Part shown: positions 45,875 through 55,191 of the stretch, one piece after another
How the letters are laid out: each line of letters begins with the position of its first letter
Numbering within the stretch: position 1 is the first letter of the stretch
NCBI RefSeq assembly: GCF_030068605.1
Contig: NZ_JASJOU010000001.1
Span: 62,001 to 126,000, forward strand
Direction of reading: 5' to 3'
DNA: 64,000 bases
DNA from: Xanthocytophaga agilis
Lineage (GTDB): Bacteria > Bacteroidota > Bacteroidia > Cytophagales > 172606-1
Program-made: the position numbers and the translations under genes
Notes under the pieces: generated by a model
What the model saw: only the letters and a program-made list of their open reading frames with translations
Database searches by the model: none
Told to the model about the DNA's origin: nothing

Positions 45875-46414
45875 ATGGAATCGACTTACCTCAATGAGTT
45901 GTTTGATAGAATGCGCCAGGGAGATCGCCTTGCGCTTGATAAGTTGTATGGGCATTTCTACCATCGACTGTGTGACTTTGCCTGCCAGATTGTAAAGAGT
46001 CCTGATCTGGCAGAAGAAGTGGTTTCGGATGTGTTTTTGCTATTGTGGCAGAAACGAGAGTCTTTAACTATTCAAACAACGTTGAGGGCTTACCTGTATA
46101 GTATGGTTCGAAATCAGGCGCTGCTTTATGTCCGGAAAGAGAACATATATCAGCCGTTAGCTGATGAATTTGAAAATACACAAGCCGAGTATTATAATCC
46201 GCTGGAAGCTCTGTTGTTCCATGAACTGGATTTTCACATTGACTCACTGATCAATCAATTGCCTGAGCCCGATCGGCTTATCCTGCGTTTAAAACTTTCC
46301 GGGCTAAAATATGCTGAAATTGCACAAGCCATGGAATTATCCGAAAAAACAATTGAATACCGATTGTCTAAATCTATTGATTTTCTCCGGAAGACCTATC
46401 AAAAGAGCAAATAA
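45875..46414 (+). CDS. ECF RNA polymerase sigma factor (FecI-like)
   Basis: About 180 residues from the inner ATG (MESTYLNELFDRMRQGD). A longer reading from 45839 adds MAKDALVLLFYC, which overlaps the promoter box and lacks family similarity. Region 2: FYHRLCDFACQIVKSPDLAEEVVSDVFLLLW. Region 4: LNQLPEPDRLILRLKLSGLKYAEIAQAMELSEKTIEYRL (split here for length: the block runs from about 120 to 165). The FecR-type anti-sigma is next, then SusC, so this factor most likely switches on the SusC/SusD locus when substrate is sensed. Confidence 0.92.
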   Translation: MESTYLNELFDRMRQGDRLALDKLYGHFYHRLCDFACQIVKSPDLAEEVVSDVFLLLWQKRESLTIQTTLRAYLYSMVRNQALLYVRKENIYQPLADEFENTQAEYYNPLEALLFHELDFHIDSLINQLPEPDRLILRLKLSGLKYAEIAQAMELSEKTIEYRLSKSIDFLRKTYQKSK

Positions 46415-46529
46415 CCGCTCTCGAATCTGCATTTACCCTGATTGCAGATAACATTTTCTTAATGATTTCTTAACCTGTTTTCTCAGGGGAAGGACCTTCT
46501 TTTTCTCTCATAGGTGTGAATAAACAATT

Positions 46530-47612
46530 ATGTGGAAAGAAGAAAATTTTGAAAGACTGCTCAGATACTGGCATGGGAAGAGTTCTCCAAAAGAGGAAGT
46601 CGAAATTCGCCAGTGGCTTGCCAGTGAACCCGAGAGTGAAGCTTTGTTTGACGCTCTTAAAGACTATTTTGAAACCATCAGACTAGAGGAAACAACCTAT
46701 GACGTTTCTGATAAAGGCTATAAACGTTTGTCAGATAAAATAACAGATTGGGAAGAATCTGTCAGGGTTGAAACTGATTCTGTGTCTGTGACTAAAGATG
46801 CTACTCAGAAAGCAATGAAATCTGTAAGCAGGAAGCTCTCATACAAAAAGATACTGGCTTTGGCTGCTGTACTAGCAGGATTTGTATTTGGCGGACTCTA
46901 CATATGGAAAATAGGAGCACAGGCTTCTGAACAGGAAAAAGTTGTCTGGATGAAGAAAGAAACAGGCCGGAAACAGCAGGAAAAAGTTGCTCTGCCAGAT
47001 GGGAGCATGGTATATCTGAATGTCGAAAGTCGCATAAAGTACAATACAAACTCCTTTGCTCAGGAGAGAACTATATACCTGGAAGGAGAAGCTTTTTTTG
47101 AAGTGACACCTGATAAGAAAAGGCCCTTTCGTGTGGTGACTTCATCGCTAACTACACAGGTGCTGGGTACATCCTTTAATGTGCAGGCTTATCGTAACTC
47201 AATGGGAAGCAATTACGGCTCTACCCATGTAACTGTGGCTACCGGAAAGGTGCGGGTTGTAGATAGTGTACAAGCTGAATTAGAGCAATTACTTCCGGGT
47301 GATGAACTGATTTATGATAATACTCACCATTCCGTTCAGACTCGCAAAGTAGATCTGTCAACTATACGTAGCTGGCAAAATAAACGTCTGATATTCAGAG
47401 ATACACCTATTGCCGAGATTGTAGCTCAACTGGAGCGGTGGTATGATGTATCTATTGTGATTGACAATCCGGCTTTGTATTCCTGTCATTTTACAGCCAC
47501 CTTCAACCAGCTAACATTGCAACAAACATTGGAACTATTATCTATTACTACAAACCTCAGTTATCAGCAGAATGGAAAAACAATAACGCTTAGAGGAAAC
47601 GCGTGTCAATAA
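46530..47612 (+). CDS. FecR-family anti-sigma factor
   Basis: A 360-residue inner-membrane protein. The cytosolic N-terminus (WKEENFERLLRYWHGK and onward) binds the sigma factor. A membrane span lies near 108-126, followed by the periplasmic FecR domain (ALPDGSMVYLNVESRI, YLEGEAFFEVTPDKKRPF) and the C-terminal DUF4974/STN-like domain (LIFRDTPIAEIVAQLERWYDV). The last domain is the usual contact point with the TonB-dependent receptor's signalling domain. The order sigma-FecR-SusC is the standard Bacteroidota surface-signalling arrangement. Confidence 0.95.
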   Translation: MWKEENFERLLRYWHGKSSPKEEVEIRQWLASEPESEALFDALKDYFETIRLEETTYDVSDKGYKRLSDKITDWEESVRVETDSVSVTKDATQKAMKSVSRKLSYKKILALAAVLAGFVFGGLYIWKIGAQASEQEKVVWMKKETGRKQQEKVALPDGSMVYLNVESRIKYNTNSFAQERTIYLEGEAFFEVTPDKKRPFRVVTSSLTTQVLGTSFNVQAYRNSMGSNYGSTHVTVATGKVRVVDSVQAELEQLLPGDELIYDNTHHSVQTRKVDLSTIRSWQNKRLIFRDTPIAEIVAQLERWYDVSIVIDNPALYSCHFTATFNQLTLQQTLELLSITTNLSYQQNGKTITLRGNACQ

Positions 47613-47617
47613 GAAGA

Positions 47618-47686
47618 CCGGATCTGCTGGAACAGATCCGGCTTCGAAAGAAACGCGGCTGGCTAATCAGGTATGGTGCCTGATAA
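47618..47686 (+). other. two hairpins between fecR-like gene and susC-like gene
   Basis: CCGGATCTG/CAGATCCGG (47618-47626 / 47633-47641) and ATCAGG/CCTGAT (47668-47686). Neither has a T tract. They may attenuate read-through or protect the 5' end of the SusC message. Confidence 0.4.
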
Positions 47687-47740
47687 AACCAACAACCTAT
47701 TTTTAATAACCCTTCACAGCCATTAAAAACGATCAAAAGT

Positions 47741-50700
47741 ATGAAAAAAAATTATCTTCCCGCAATCGGGATGTGTTTCGGTATCTCTATGCCCAGAGGT
47801 AGAAACATGGGAATAGCCGTACTTCTGGGTATTTTCAGCAGTCATATTGCCATCACAGGCAAGGGAATGACATTACAGACACAGAGCCATCAAATTGCTG
47901 CAACTCAGGTATCTCAGAAATTGAACACACAGGGCTTTGCAAAAAATAGTACGTCACAAAAAAATCAGGAGCCTACCGGGTTGATAACTATTACTCTGCA
48001 ACAGGTTTCACTTAAGCAGGCTTTAAGTGAGATTGAGAAAAAGACCTCCTATACATTTATCTACAATGATCAGACACTAGAGCGGACTGGGCTGGTAAGT
48101 ATTCAGGAGCAAAACCAATCGCTTGCCAAAATACTAACCCGGATTCTTCAAAATACAAACCTGACGTATCGGGTAGTAGGACAATCTATTGTGATTTCGC
48201 CTCAGGAACACAAAACCCAGAATACAGAGAAAGAATCCCGTGTAATACGTGGACAAGTCACAGACGAAGAAGGACAACCATTACCAGGGGCCAGTGTCGT
48301 AGTGAAAGGGACTGTAAGTGGAACACTGACAGATGTAAAAGGCGAATATTCGATTACTGTACCAGAAAATGCTTTGGCACTTCTATTCTCCTATATAGGA
48401 TACCAGTCTACAGAAGTTGCAGTAGGATCTCAGAATACAATCAACGTTCGTCTGGTAGCGAATAACAATAGCCTGAATGAAGTAGTTGTAACTGCTTTGG
48501 GGATTAAACGGGAAGAGAAAGCATTAGGGTATGCTACCCAAACATTGAACAGTGAAGCGATAAATGATGCCCGTTCCAACAACTTTGTAAATGCATTGTC
48601 TGGAAAGGTAGCTGGTTTGACATTAGTATCTCCCGGGTCTGGTCCTGTTAACTCAGTACGGGTAAAACTCAGAGGTGACAATTCGATGGACCCCAGCAAA
48701 AACAATGCATTGATTGTATTGGATGGGGTACCGATGAGTAGTGGAATGACCACATCCGGTGTGACAGATGCGTATGGTGCAGGTTCTGGTAATGATGTGC
48801 CTATTGACTTTGGGAATGGCATTGCTGATATTAACCCGGATGATATTGAAAGTATCACTGTACTGAAAGGTGCCAGTGCCACAGCCTTATATGGTTCACG
48901 GGCTGCCAATGGGGCATTGATTATTACTACGAAGTCTGGTTCCCGTAAAGAGAAAGGAGTAGGGATTACAGTTAACTCTAACCTTAGCTTTAATAGTGTT
49001 TTAAAATGGCCTGAATATCAATATGAATATGGACAAGGTACTGGCAAGACAATGAGTCCTGCATCAGATTTGTATTATTCGTATGGGGCTTCTGCTGATG
49101 GCGCTAGTACAAGTGGAACCAGTAGTGCTTTCGGACCTGCTTTTAATGGACAGAGCTATTTTCAGTATGATCCTACATTAGAAGGTCAATCAGCTGAGCG
49201 GCAACCTTGGAGACCCTATAAAAATAATATCAAAGACTTCTGGAAAACAGGCTATACATTAACCAACAATGTGGCTCTGGAAGGAGCGAATGACAAAGGT
49301 TCTGTGCGTGCATCTGTAACTCATTCCAAAAATGAATGGATCATGCCTAATACAGGTTTCGAAAGAATCACAGCGGCATTGAGTGTAAACTATAAAATAT
49401 CCGAACGGTTAAAGATTTCATCAAAAGTAAACTATACCCATAAGTCCAGCGACAATTTGCCTGCAACCGGATATAATAACCAAGCAATTGCCTATTTTAT
49501 GATCTTCCAGAACCCGAATGTGGATCTGAACTGGTATAAGCCACGCTGGAAGACAGGAAAAGAACAGGTAGACCAGATACATCCTTTTAGTTCGTATATC
49601 GATAACCCATACCTGATTGCCTATGAAATGACCAACTCACTGAATAATAACACAGTAGTTGGCAATATGTCAGCCACTTATACATTGTCCGATAAATTGG
49701 AACTACTAGTGCGATCCGCTATAGATCTAAGTGATGAGGACAGAGAACAGCGCAGACCTTATAGTACAGCTAACTTTCAGAGAGGGTATTTCAAGCAACA
49801 AACTATCTTAAGTTCTGAAGTAAATACAGACGCGCTTATTACCTATAAAGAGAAGCTAGGAAATCGTATTGCACTAACAGCTTCTATCGGTGGCAATATC
49901 CGGAATCAACGATATCGTAATGTGAATGGATCTGTAGATGGCTTGGTGATTCCTGGTGTATACAAACTTTCCAATGGGGTGAACCAGCCATTGATGACTA
50001 CCAATAATTCTGTTCGTAGGGTTAATAGTCTGTATGGATTGGCATCGTTTTCGTATGATGAGAAAATTTTTGTAGATGTAACAGGACGAAATGACTGGTC
50101 GTCTACATTGCCTTCACAAAACAATTCCTTTTTCTATCCATCCATTAGTACCAGCTTTATTCTAAGCGATCTGTTACATCTGCCAGCAGCGGTTTCGTTT
50201 GCCAAGCTACGTTTGTCAGCAGCTCAGGTGGGTAATGATACTGACCCTTATAAAACCCGTAAATACTATGGACAGAGTGATTTTCCTGGTTCCGGATCGT
50301 TGTCTACAACGCTCTTTAACGTAGATTTTAAACCGGAGATTACCACCAGTTATGAGGTAGGATTAGAGTACTTTATGTTTAATCGTCGTCTGGGTCTGGA
50401 CTTTACATTATATCAGAATAGTACGAGAAACCAGATTCTGGATGTTCCGCTTGATCCTACTACCGGTTATACCAAAGCCGTGTTGAATGCAGGTAAAGTG
50501 CGTAATCAGGGTGTAGAACTTGTATTGAGTGGCAGACCGTTGGATCATACACAACTGAAATGGGATATTACACTGACTTGGGCCATAAACAGAAACAAGG
50601 TATTGGAACTGGCAGAAGGGATGACAGATCAACAGGTGATCGGAACGGGTGGAAATGCTACCATTATTGCACGTAAAGGTGGTACTACCGGCGATATTTA

Positions 50701-51340
50701 CGGATTTGGATTTATGAGATCGCCTGACGGACAAATAATCTATACGAAAGATGGTCTTCCTGCTCGCCCGGTAGAGATACAGTATATAGGTAATGCCTAT
50801 GCAGACTGGAAGGGTGGGATCCAAAATACGCTTACCTTCAAAAATTTCCGGTTTAGTGTGCTGGTAGATGGACAATATGGAGGTATTGTATATTCTCAGA
50901 CACATCATAAAATGACGGAACAAGGTAAGCTAAAACACACACTGAGAGGTCGTGAAGAAGGATACATTATTGGAGAGGGTGTGGTAGATAATGGAGATGG
51001 TACATATACCGCCAATACCAAAAAGGTTACAGTGGGAGATTACTATGCAGATTATTATCGGCGGGCAAACGTGGAATCCAATTCTTTCGATGCTTCTTAT
51101 ATCAAGTTACGTGAGGCAAGACTTGAATATAGTTTGCCTAAAGTATTGTTACAACGTTCCAGGATCTTTGAACAGGCCAGCATTGCATTCTATGGACGTG
51201 ATCTGCTGATGATCACCAACTTCCCAATGTTCGATCCGGAAACAGCTGCTTTGAATGGAGCAACCATACTGCCTGGAATTGAAATGGGCCAGATGCCTTC
51301 TACAAGAACTTACGGAATGAATCTTACACTCAAATTCTGA
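47741..51340 (+). CDS. SusC/RagA-family TonB-dependent outer-membrane transporter
   Basis: 1199 residues. Signal region to about 45, then an STN signalling domain near 85-160 (TLQQVSLKQALSEIEKKTSY), a carboxypeptidase-like beta-sandwich near 168-245 (GQVTDEEGQPLPGASVVVKG), the plug (NEVVVTALGIKREEKALGYA and SITVLKGASATALYGSRAANG) and a 22-strand barrel ending in LTLKF. It imports a large nutrient across the outer membrane using TonB energy, together with the SusD lipoprotein. The STN domain fits signalling to the adjacent FecR protein. Confidence 0.97.
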   Translation: MKKNYLPAIGMCFGISMPRGRNMGIAVLLGIFSSHIAITGKGMTLQTQSHQIAATQVSQKLNTQGFAKNSTSQKNQEPTGLITITLQQVSLKQALSEIEKKTSYTFIYNDQTLERTGLVSIQEQNQSLAKILTRILQNTNLTYRVVGQSIVISPQEHKTQNTEKESRVIRGQVTDEEGQPLPGASVVVKGTVSGTLTDVKGEYSITVPENALALLFSYIGYQSTEVAVGSQNTINVRLVANNNSLNEVVVTALGIKREEKALGYATQTLNSEAINDARSNNFVNALSGKVAGLTLVSPGSGPVNSVRVKLRGDNSMDPSKNNALIVLDGVPMSSGMTTSGVTDAYGAGSGNDVPIDFGNGIADINPDDIESITVLKGASATALYGSRAANGALIITTKSGSRKEKGVGITVNSNLSFNSVLKWPEYQYEYGQGTGKTMSPASDLYYSYGASADGASTSGTSSAFGPAFNGQSYFQYDPTLEGQSAERQPWRPYKNNIKDFWKTGYTLTNNVALEGANDKGSVRASVTHSKNEWIMPNTGFERITAALSVNYKISERLKISSKVNYTHKSSDNLPATGYNNQAIAYFMIFQNPNVDLNWYKPRWKTGKEQVDQIHPFSSYIDNPYLIAYEMTNSLNNNTVVGNMSATYTLSDKLELLVRSAIDLSDEDREQRRPYSTANFQRGYFKQQTILSSEVNTDALITYKEKLGNRIALTASIGGNIRNQRYRNVNGSVDGLVIPGVYKLSNGVNQPLMTTNNSVRRVNSLYGLASFSYDEKIFVDVTGRNDWSSTLPSQNNSFFYPSISTSFILSDLLHLPAAVSFAKLRLSAAQVGNDTDPYKTRKYYGQSDFPGSGSLSTTLFNVDFKPEITTSYEVGLEYFMFNRRLGLDFTLYQNSTRNQILDVPLDPTTGYTKAVLNAGKVRNQGVELVLSGRPLDHTQLKWDITLTWAINRNKVLELAEGMTDQQVIGTGGNATIIARKGGTTGDIYGFGFMRSPDGQIIYTKDGLPARPVEIQYIGNAYADWKGGIQNTLTFKNFRFSVLVDGQYGGIVYSQTHHKMTEQGKLKHTLRGREEGYIIGEGVVDNGDGTYTANTKKVTVGDYYADYYRRANVESNSFDASYIKLREARLEYSLPKVLLQRSRIFEQASIAFYGRDLLMITNFPMFDPETAALNGATILPGIEMGQMPSTRTYGMNLTLKF

Positions 51341-51385
51341 TGATCTGATTGATATCCTATAGAACAGATTTTCAATAGATCCTTT

Positions 51386-52864
51386 ATGCAAACTAGTATG
51401 AACAGACAACGACCACATTCCATACAAAAATTTATCATTGCATTAACCATTCTGACAGGATGGTTACTCAGTGCCTGTACCGGCAATTTTGATGAGATTA
51501 ATACAGATCCTAACCGTATTGAAAAAATTAGTCCTGGTACCCTCTTGAATCCGATTATCTATGAGATGGCTAGTTTTAATACACTTCGTTCGGATGAGTT
51601 TACGTTTGATCTTTTACAGGTTTCGTTACCCTTTCCAAGTGTATCCGGAGGTGTTCATCGCTATGATATCAGTGAAAATGCAGGTGGTTCTACCTGGAAC
51701 ACATACTATCGCTGGATTACAAATATCCGGGAAATGCAGACTGCCGCTGTAGTTGCAGAAGATCCTAATTATCAGGCGATTGCTTTGATATTAAATGCCT
51801 GGGTGTATTCACTGCTTACGGATGGGTTTGGGGACGTTCCAATGACGGAAGCGGGCAAAGGAGAAGAGAAAATTTTTCAGCCAGCCTTTGACACACAGGA
51901 GTATATTTATACTACCATACTTAAAGACCTGGAAACTGCCAATGGCTTGTTTGATCCTTCCCGGTCAATGATCTATGGAACGGATATTCTGTATGCTAAC
52001 AATGTTTCGAACTGGCAGCGGTTTTGTAATTCATTGCGCCTGCGCCTACTGCTTCGGGTAATGAAACGTAATCCTGAAACTGTACAAGCTGCCCTTGTCA
52101 CCATGTTGAGCAATCCGGATACCTATCCGGTATTTACCAAAAACACAGAAGCCGCTGTGCTGAAAATTACAGGTGTGACACCCAACGTATCACCGTGGGG
52201 ACGTGCCGTAGACTTTACCAATGCACGCGCTGCGGCAGAATTCTTTGTGGACAATCTCAATCAGTTCAATGATCCACGTCGTCCTATATTTTTGACGCAG
52301 GCCCGGAGTAGTGATGGGAAAACCACTATTGGTTACAAAGGCATCCCGAGTGGGTATGCAGGAGGTGAGTCGCAATTTGACTTTTTGCCTTCCAATTTAA
52401 ATGTAAATCTGGTAAAAACGGATGTTGGGCCTATGCAATCCGTAATGATGACCTATGCTGAGGTAGAATTTATCAAAGCGGAATTGGCTCAGAAAGAAAT
52501 TTTTGGCGAAGATGCTCAGATACATTATGAAAATGGAGTGAAAGCTGCTATTGAACAATGGGGAGCTGTTTTACCAGCGGATTATTTTGCCAATGAATAC
52601 ACTCAATACGATGGCACATTAGATAGGATTATGCTCCAGAAGTATTATGCCTTATTCTTTAATGATTATCAGCAGTGGTTTGAATATCGACGCACTGGCT
52701 TGCCTAAATTGCCTAAAGGAGAAGACATGCGAAACAATGGCATTATGCCAGTTCGGTTTCGATACCCGACTACTGTACAGACAAACAATGCTGCCAACTA
52801 CAAGATCGCTGTAGAAAAGATGGGAGGCGATAATATCAATACCAAAGTCTGGTGGGAGAAATAA
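51386..52864 (+). CDS. SusD/RagB-family surface lipoprotein
   Basis: 492 residues. The lipoprotein signal ends at LLSAC (Cys31), followed by the helical TPR-containing fold of the SusD-like_2 group (NFDEINTDPNRIEKISPGTLL; ANNVSNWQRFCNSLRLRLLLRVMK; FFNDYQQWFEYRRTGLPKLP). It captures substrate at the cell surface and closes over its SusC partner, which lies 45 nt upstream. The alternative start at Met5 does not change the lipobox. Confidence 0.95.
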   Translation: MQTSMNRQRPHSIQKFIIALTILTGWLLSACTGNFDEINTDPNRIEKISPGTLLNPIIYEMASFNTLRSDEFTFDLLQVSLPFPSVSGGVHRYDISENAGGSTWNTYYRWITNIREMQTAAVVAEDPNYQAIALILNAWVYSLLTDGFGDVPMTEAGKGEEKIFQPAFDTQEYIYTTILKDLETANGLFDPSRSMIYGTDILYANNVSNWQRFCNSLRLRLLLRVMKRNPETVQAALVTMLSNPDTYPVFTKNTEAAVLKITGVTPNVSPWGRAVDFTNARAAAEFFVDNLNQFNDPRRPIFLTQARSSDGKTTIGYKGIPSGYAGGESQFDFLPSNLNVNLVKTDVGPMQSVMMTYAEVEFIKAELAQKEIFGEDAQIHYENGVKAAIEQWGAVLPADYFANEYTQYDGTLDRIMLQKYYALFFNDYQQWFEYRRTGLPKLPKGEDMRNNGIMPVRFRYPTTVQTNNAANYKIAVEKMGGDNINTKVWWEK

Positions 52865-52930
52865 GAATCATAAGGAAAATATAACCTGAGAAACGCTCTT
52901 CTCTATACTTATGAAAAGAGTGTTCTCTCT

Positions 52931-53063
52931 CTGTCCTTCTGGAAGAATCTTCCCGTCACGGCGGGCCACGTGTGGCAAAACCGGAAGCATTTAGATTTTG
53001 AGTTTATTTCTCTCAGAAACCAAGCAGGGCTCTATTTGTCACAAGATTCTTTCAGAAGGACAG
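52931..53063. repeat. inverted repeat enclosing about 90 bp
   Basis: Arms CTGTCCTTCTGGAAGAATCTT (52931-52951, 21 nt; one mismatch to the complement of 53043-53063) are flanked outside by complementary CT/GA-rich tracts. The second arm is followed by a direct near-copy (TTCAGGAGGACA). It lies 70 nt after the SusD stop, so it could form a huge terminator hairpin, or be a small non-coding mobile unit. Confidence 0.5.
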
Positions 53064-53189
53064 TGGGAGAGAGAGCCTTTCAGGAGGACAAAAGGGAGTA
53101 AGAGCAGGTAAGGGAAGAAAGATATTGGATAGTAAAGTAAAGGATGACTAATATCAAAGAAAAAAGCTACAAAGAGAGTAACGATACCT

Positions 53190-53335
53190 TTAATCGCGGC
53201 ACGTTGTAGCTGTGCGTTGGCAATCTTTCTGCCGCGAGGAAAGCCCCTGGCTTTGCGCGGGGGAGGTTCGGCAGAAAGTGTCCTTTTTTGGTTACTTTTT
53301 TGGACAAGCAAAAAAGTGACATGGCGTGTGATACG
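53190..53335. repeat. GC-rich intergenic repeat with nested hairpins
   Basis: This stretch is far richer in GC than its surroundings. It holds CTTTCTGCCG/CGGCAGAAAG (53225-53234 / 53269-53278) around AAAGCC/GGCTTT, and then GTTACTTTTTTG/CAAAAAAGTGAC (53291-53302 / 53309-53320). The minus-strand reading includes a peptide-like string (KKVTKKGHFL) that I recall as recurrent in spurious ORFs of Bacteroidota, suggesting a dispersed repeat family. No protein gene is supported in 52865-53489. Confidence 0.5.
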
Positions 53336-53489
53336 CGAAAGTTTTGAATAATAAACAAATATGGATACAAGCAAGCAAAAAACGAAGGAATTAGAGGAAG
53401 AGAGACAAAAGAGATAATAAACAACTTTACATCCAAAACTCAGAATGACTCATGTTTCTACCATATATAACCTTAAAAACTAAATCATC

Positions 53490-55013
53490 GTGCTAACGAA
53501 AAGAAGAAGTTTTCTGAAATCAATCGGTCTGGGAGGACTCGGACTGTCGTATGTACACACCCTGGATGCTCACACCCCACAAGTGGGTACACAGACAACA
53601 GATATTTCCGTTGTAAGGATTAAGGGAAAAGTACAGGCAGAAGGAAAAGGACTGGCAGGCGTGGCTGTGACCGATGGAATCAATATCACTACGACAGATG
53701 CCAAAGGTAACTACGAATTATTATCCAATGCCTCTGCTGAGTTTGTATATATCGCTACACCCCGGGGATATGAATTCACTAATCAAAACGGAGTAGCCCG
53801 ATTTTATCAGCCTGTAAAGGCCGTCAATGGCGCATTTCAGGCTATTTTTACCCTGACAAAATTAACTCAGGATGATACACGTCACAACTTTATTGTATGG
53901 GCAGATCCCCAGATGATTTCCAAAGAAGATGCCGAACTGTTTCTTCAACAATCCGTTCCGGATACCCGCAAGTTATTGGATAGCTATAAGCAAAAGAATA
54001 ACGGACAAATGCCACCTTTTCATGGTGTAGGATGTGGAGATCTGGTATGGGATCACTTCGAACTGTTTGACGATTACCAGAAAGGTGTTACAGCAACCGG
54101 GATTCCTTTCTTTCAGGTGATTGGCAACCATGATATGGATCTGACTGCCCGCACAGACGAGCATTCGGCTAAAACATTCAAATCTACTTTTGGTCCAACC
54201 TATTATTCTTTCAATCGTGGGGAAATCCATTATGTAGTACTGGATGATGTGTTTTTTATTGGGACAGCCAAAAAATACATAGGGTATCTTACAGAGCGTC
54301 AACTGGCCTGGCTGGAACAGGATCTGGCATTGGTCAAACCTGGGAAAACCGTTGTAATATTTATGCATATTCCTGCCAATACAGGTGATCCGCGTCGTAA
54401 TAAAGCAAAAGAAGAACCCATTGGAGGAGTAGTGGCTAACAGAAAGGAACTGTATCGCCTGCTTCAGCCTTATAAAGCACACATTATGTCAGGTCATACG
54501 CATTTTAATGAGAAGATTGTGACCGGTGATAATCTGGTTGAACATGTGCATGGTACAGTCTGTGGAGCCTGGTGGACAGGTCCTGTCTGTTTTGATGGTA
54601 CACCAAACGGATATGGCGTGTATGAAGTCAATGGAAGCACTATCGAATGGTATTACAAGTCTGTTGGACATGAAAAAGATCATCAGATGCGTTTGTATCC
54701 CATTGGAGCCTCAAAAGAAAAGCCAGATCATGTGGTAGTAAACGTATGGAACTGGGACCCTGCCTGGAAAGTAGAATGGCTGGAAGATGGAAAGCCTATG
54801 GGGCCCATGACTCAGGAAACAGCCTTTGATCCATTGTCGGTAGAACTGCATGAAGGAACTGCCAAACCTGCCAAACACAAATGGGTAGAACCTCAGCTGA
54901 CAGATCACCTGTTTTTTGCCAAACCTTCTGTTGCTGCCTCAAAGATTAAAGTTCAGGTAACCGATCGATTTAAAAATATATATACACAGGAAATGGATGT
55001 GAAGCACAGTTAA
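53490..55013 (+). CDS. secreted calcineurin-like phosphoesterase
   Basis: 507 residues, GTG start. A twin-arginine-like leader (RRSFLKSIGLGG) is followed by a Metallophos_N beta-sandwich (VRIKGKVQAEGKGLAGVAVTDG), a calcineurin-like domain with metal-binding blocks WADPQ, GCGDLVWD, GNHDMD, FMHIP and GHTHFNE, and a Metallophos_C domain from about 330. It would cleave phosphate esters outside the cytosol. Position after SusC/SusD suggests it processes the imported substrate, perhaps a phosphorylated glycan, nucleotide or phytate-like compound. Confidence 0.92.
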   Translation: MLTKRRSFLKSIGLGGLGLSYVHTLDAHTPQVGTQTTDISVVRIKGKVQAEGKGLAGVAVTDGINITTTDAKGNYELLSNASAEFVYIATPRGYEFTNQNGVARFYQPVKAVNGAFQAIFTLTKLTQDDTRHNFIVWADPQMISKEDAELFLQQSVPDTRKLLDSYKQKNNGQMPPFHGVGCGDLVWDHFELFDDYQKGVTATGIPFFQVIGNHDMDLTARTDEHSAKTFKSTFGPTYYSFNRGEIHYVVLDDVFFIGTAKKYIGYLTERQLAWLEQDLALVKPGKTVVIFMHIPANTGDPRRNKAKEEPIGGVVANRKELYRLLQPYKAHIMSGHTHFNEKIVTGDNLVEHVHGTVCGAWWTGPVCFDGTPNGYGVYEVNGSTIEWYYKSVGHEKDHQMRLYPIGASKEKPDHVVVNVWNWDPAWKVEWLEDGKPMGPMTQETAFDPLSVELHEGTAKPAKHKWVEPQLTDHLFFAKPSVAASKIKVQVTDRFKNIYTQEMDVKHS

Positions 55014-55034
55014 TAGATTGCTGCTTACCTATAT

Positions 55035-55060
55035 AAATCCCTGTAACAGGGGATTTTTTA
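55035..55060 (+). terminator. terminator of phosphoesterase gene
   Basis: AAATCCCTG / CAGGGGATTT hairpin with one bulged base, then TTTTTT, 22 nt after the stop. Confidence 0.7.
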
Positions 55061-55191
55061 TTGGTGAACACTACCTCTACTTACTAAAAGAAAACCATCT
55101 TTTGCTGTAATAACTTTTCAAGTAAGAAATACATGAATTACTGGCAATCAGTAAGTGATCTTGGAGTTATAGCTAGTTTTAGTTTCAGATA

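Noticed and set aside
53039-53436. Two overlapping minus-strand ORFs (111 and 89 codons)
   Set aside because: They run through hairpins and a GC-rich repeat and read as low-plausibility protein. The DNA is better explained as a repeat.
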